Positions 5,944-6,625 of a DNA stretch of 6,625 nucleotides are shown piece after piece; within the stretch, counting starts at the first letter, position 1; each line of letters starts with the position of its first letter. This DNA comes from an uncultured Prevotella sp. (GTDB lineage Bacteria; Bacteroidota; Bacteroidia; Bacteroidales; Bacteroidaceae). A program made the position numbers and the translations under genes. The notes under the pieces are model-generated. The model made no database searches. It worked only from the letters and a program-made list of their open reading frames with translations, and was not told where the DNA came from. The DNA lies in NCBI GenBank assembly GCA_946623195.1, contig CAMOQW010000077.1, positions 1 through 6,625 on the forward strand, read 5' to 3'.

Positions 5944-6625
5944 TTATTCTATAGTTATCTTGGTACATTTAACGTTGTCACCGTTGAGCACGAAGACACC
6001 GCCCCAGCCGCCAACTTTGTATGCTGCGTCGAGCATCTCCTGGGTGAGTGTGAGTCCGTACTTACCTTTATTACCAGCAAGGTCATACTCGGTGAACTTG
6101 CCACCCTCGGTGTCGTTACCGGAGTTACAAATGCTTGCGTAGGTGGGACCCCAGTGACCCTCAACGAACTGAATCTTCCAGTTATCCTCCATAGGAGTGA
6201 GGTAGAAGTACAGCGTCTGGCCAGCCTTGGCGTCGACAGCTGCCAACTCTGCACCGCCATCGGAGAGGACGTACGGCTGGTTGCCCCAGTCGTCGACAAC
6301 AGCATCGCCTTCCCACAGGGTTTCTTCTACAGACTCATAGTGCGTAGTGGTAATCTTGTCAACGACAACATTGTCGCCATTCAGCACGAAGACGCCGCCC
6401 CAGCCGCCAACTTTGTATGCTGCATCGAGTATTTCCTGAGTAACCTCAAGATTGAAGTAGCCCTTGTTGGCCTCTAGATCGTACTCTTTGAACTTGCCAC
6501 CCTCGGTGTCGTTGCCAACGCTACAGATGCTGGCATAGGTGGGGCCCCAGTGACCCTCGACAATCTGGACCTTCCAGTCTGAAGCCATCGGAGTGATGTG
6601 TAGGCTGATGATATCGCCAGGAACA
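5944..6625 (-). CDS. Putative glycan-binding surface protein, C-terminal part with duplicated domain
   Basis: Partial: the frame enters from the right edge, so the true start and any signal peptide are outside; the ATG at 6588 falls inside a domain and is not the start. It ends in tandem stops (TAA TAA, 5946-5941). The visible 227 residues hold one truncated and one complete copy of a domain with a 132-residue period. The complete copy starts near LWEGDAVVDDWGNQP (about 6325), continues through AGQTLYFYLTPM and VEGHWGPTYASIC, and closes with GGWGGVFVLNGDNV and KITIE. This alternating, Trp/Gly-rich, beta-sandwich-like pattern resembles carbohydrate-binding domains on Bacteroidetes surface glycan-binding (SusE/F-position) proteins and some glycoside hydrolases. 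No catalytic motif is visible. Its place, 18 bases before a GH5 lipoprotein gene, fits a surface binding protein encoded after SusC/SusD, but it could also be the C-terminal module region of another enzyme. Confidence 0.75.
   Translation of the reverse strand, partial: VPGDIISLHITPMASDWKVQIVEGHWGPTYASICSVGNDTEGGKFKEYDLEANKGYFNLEVTQEILDAAYKVGGWGGVFVLNGDNVVVDKITTTHYESVEETLWEGDAVVDDWGNQPYVLSDGGAELAAVDAKAGQTLYFYLTPMEDNWKIQFVEGHWGPTYASICNSGNDTEGGKFTEYDLAGNKGKYGLTLTQEMLDAAYKVGGWGGVFVLNGDNVKCTKITIE
5953..6594 (-). repeat. Tandem domain repeat within the binding protein gene (396-bp period)
   Basis: The segment 6594-6349 repeats at 6198-5953. Over the 82 residues from TPM to KIT, 63 are identical (about 77%), with unbroken identical runs VEGHWGPTYASIC and LDAAYKVGGWGGVFVLNGDN. 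At DNA level, long exact runs such as CCCAGCCGCCAACTTTGTAT occur in both copies, 396 bases apart. Differences cluster in putative loops. This points to a fairly recent internal duplication, or to gene conversion keeping the copies alike. Confidence 0.9.

Noticed and set aside
5812..6477. Plus-strand open frame (221 codons) across the binding protein gene
   Set aside because: Antisense to the repeated domain; it repeats only because the true gene repeats.

Overview
The window looks like part of a polysaccharide utilization locus from a Bacteroidota chromosome, most likely a Prevotella/Segatella-type gut or rumen bacterium. Supporting signs are: four lipoproteins or lipoprotein-like surface proteins tied to glycan breakdown, a promoter of the Bacteroidetes form (TTTG, about 20 bp, TAnnTTTG), A-rich translation starts without Shine-Dalgarno sequences, and an HU-related DNA-binding protein with an added C-terminal domain, a type common in this phylum. 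The genus is an inference; no rRNA or marker gene is present.

Layout. At the left (23-643, +) is an HU-like protein with a probable winged-helix tail. A 520-base gene-free stretch follows (644-1163). It holds a repeat-rich, possibly mobile segment (670-999) with imperfect terminal inverted repeats, a nested set of short dyads and a 21-bp tandem repeat, and then a good Bacteroidetes promoter (1073-1104). That promoter drives a two-gene + strand unit: a small lipoprotein with an unrecognised, probably beta-sandwich domain (1164-1757) and, 11 bases later, a GH5 subfamily-7-like endo-beta-mannanase lipoprotein (1769-3064). The 3' end of the mannanase gene, including its stop codon, is duplicated just downstream. 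A long hairpin with A/T runs on both sides then forms a bidirectional terminator.

From the right edge a - strand operon converges on the same terminator: the C-terminal part of a protein with two near-identical beta-sandwich domains (5944 to beyond 6625), a GH5 endoglucanase/glucomannanase-type lipoprotein (4390-5925), and a GH26 beta-mannanase lipoprotein (3136-4317). A terminator-like hairpin lies between the GH5 and GH26 genes.

Together the three clan GH-A enzymes and two putative binding proteins fit the capture and cutting of beta-mannan or glucomannan at the cell envelope. SusC/SusD transporters, GH130 phosphorylase, GH36 galactosidase, epimerase and a regulator are not in the window and may lie outside it. 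The enzymes belong to known families. The least explained parts are the intergenic repeat element, the small lipoprotein, and the duplicated gene end.
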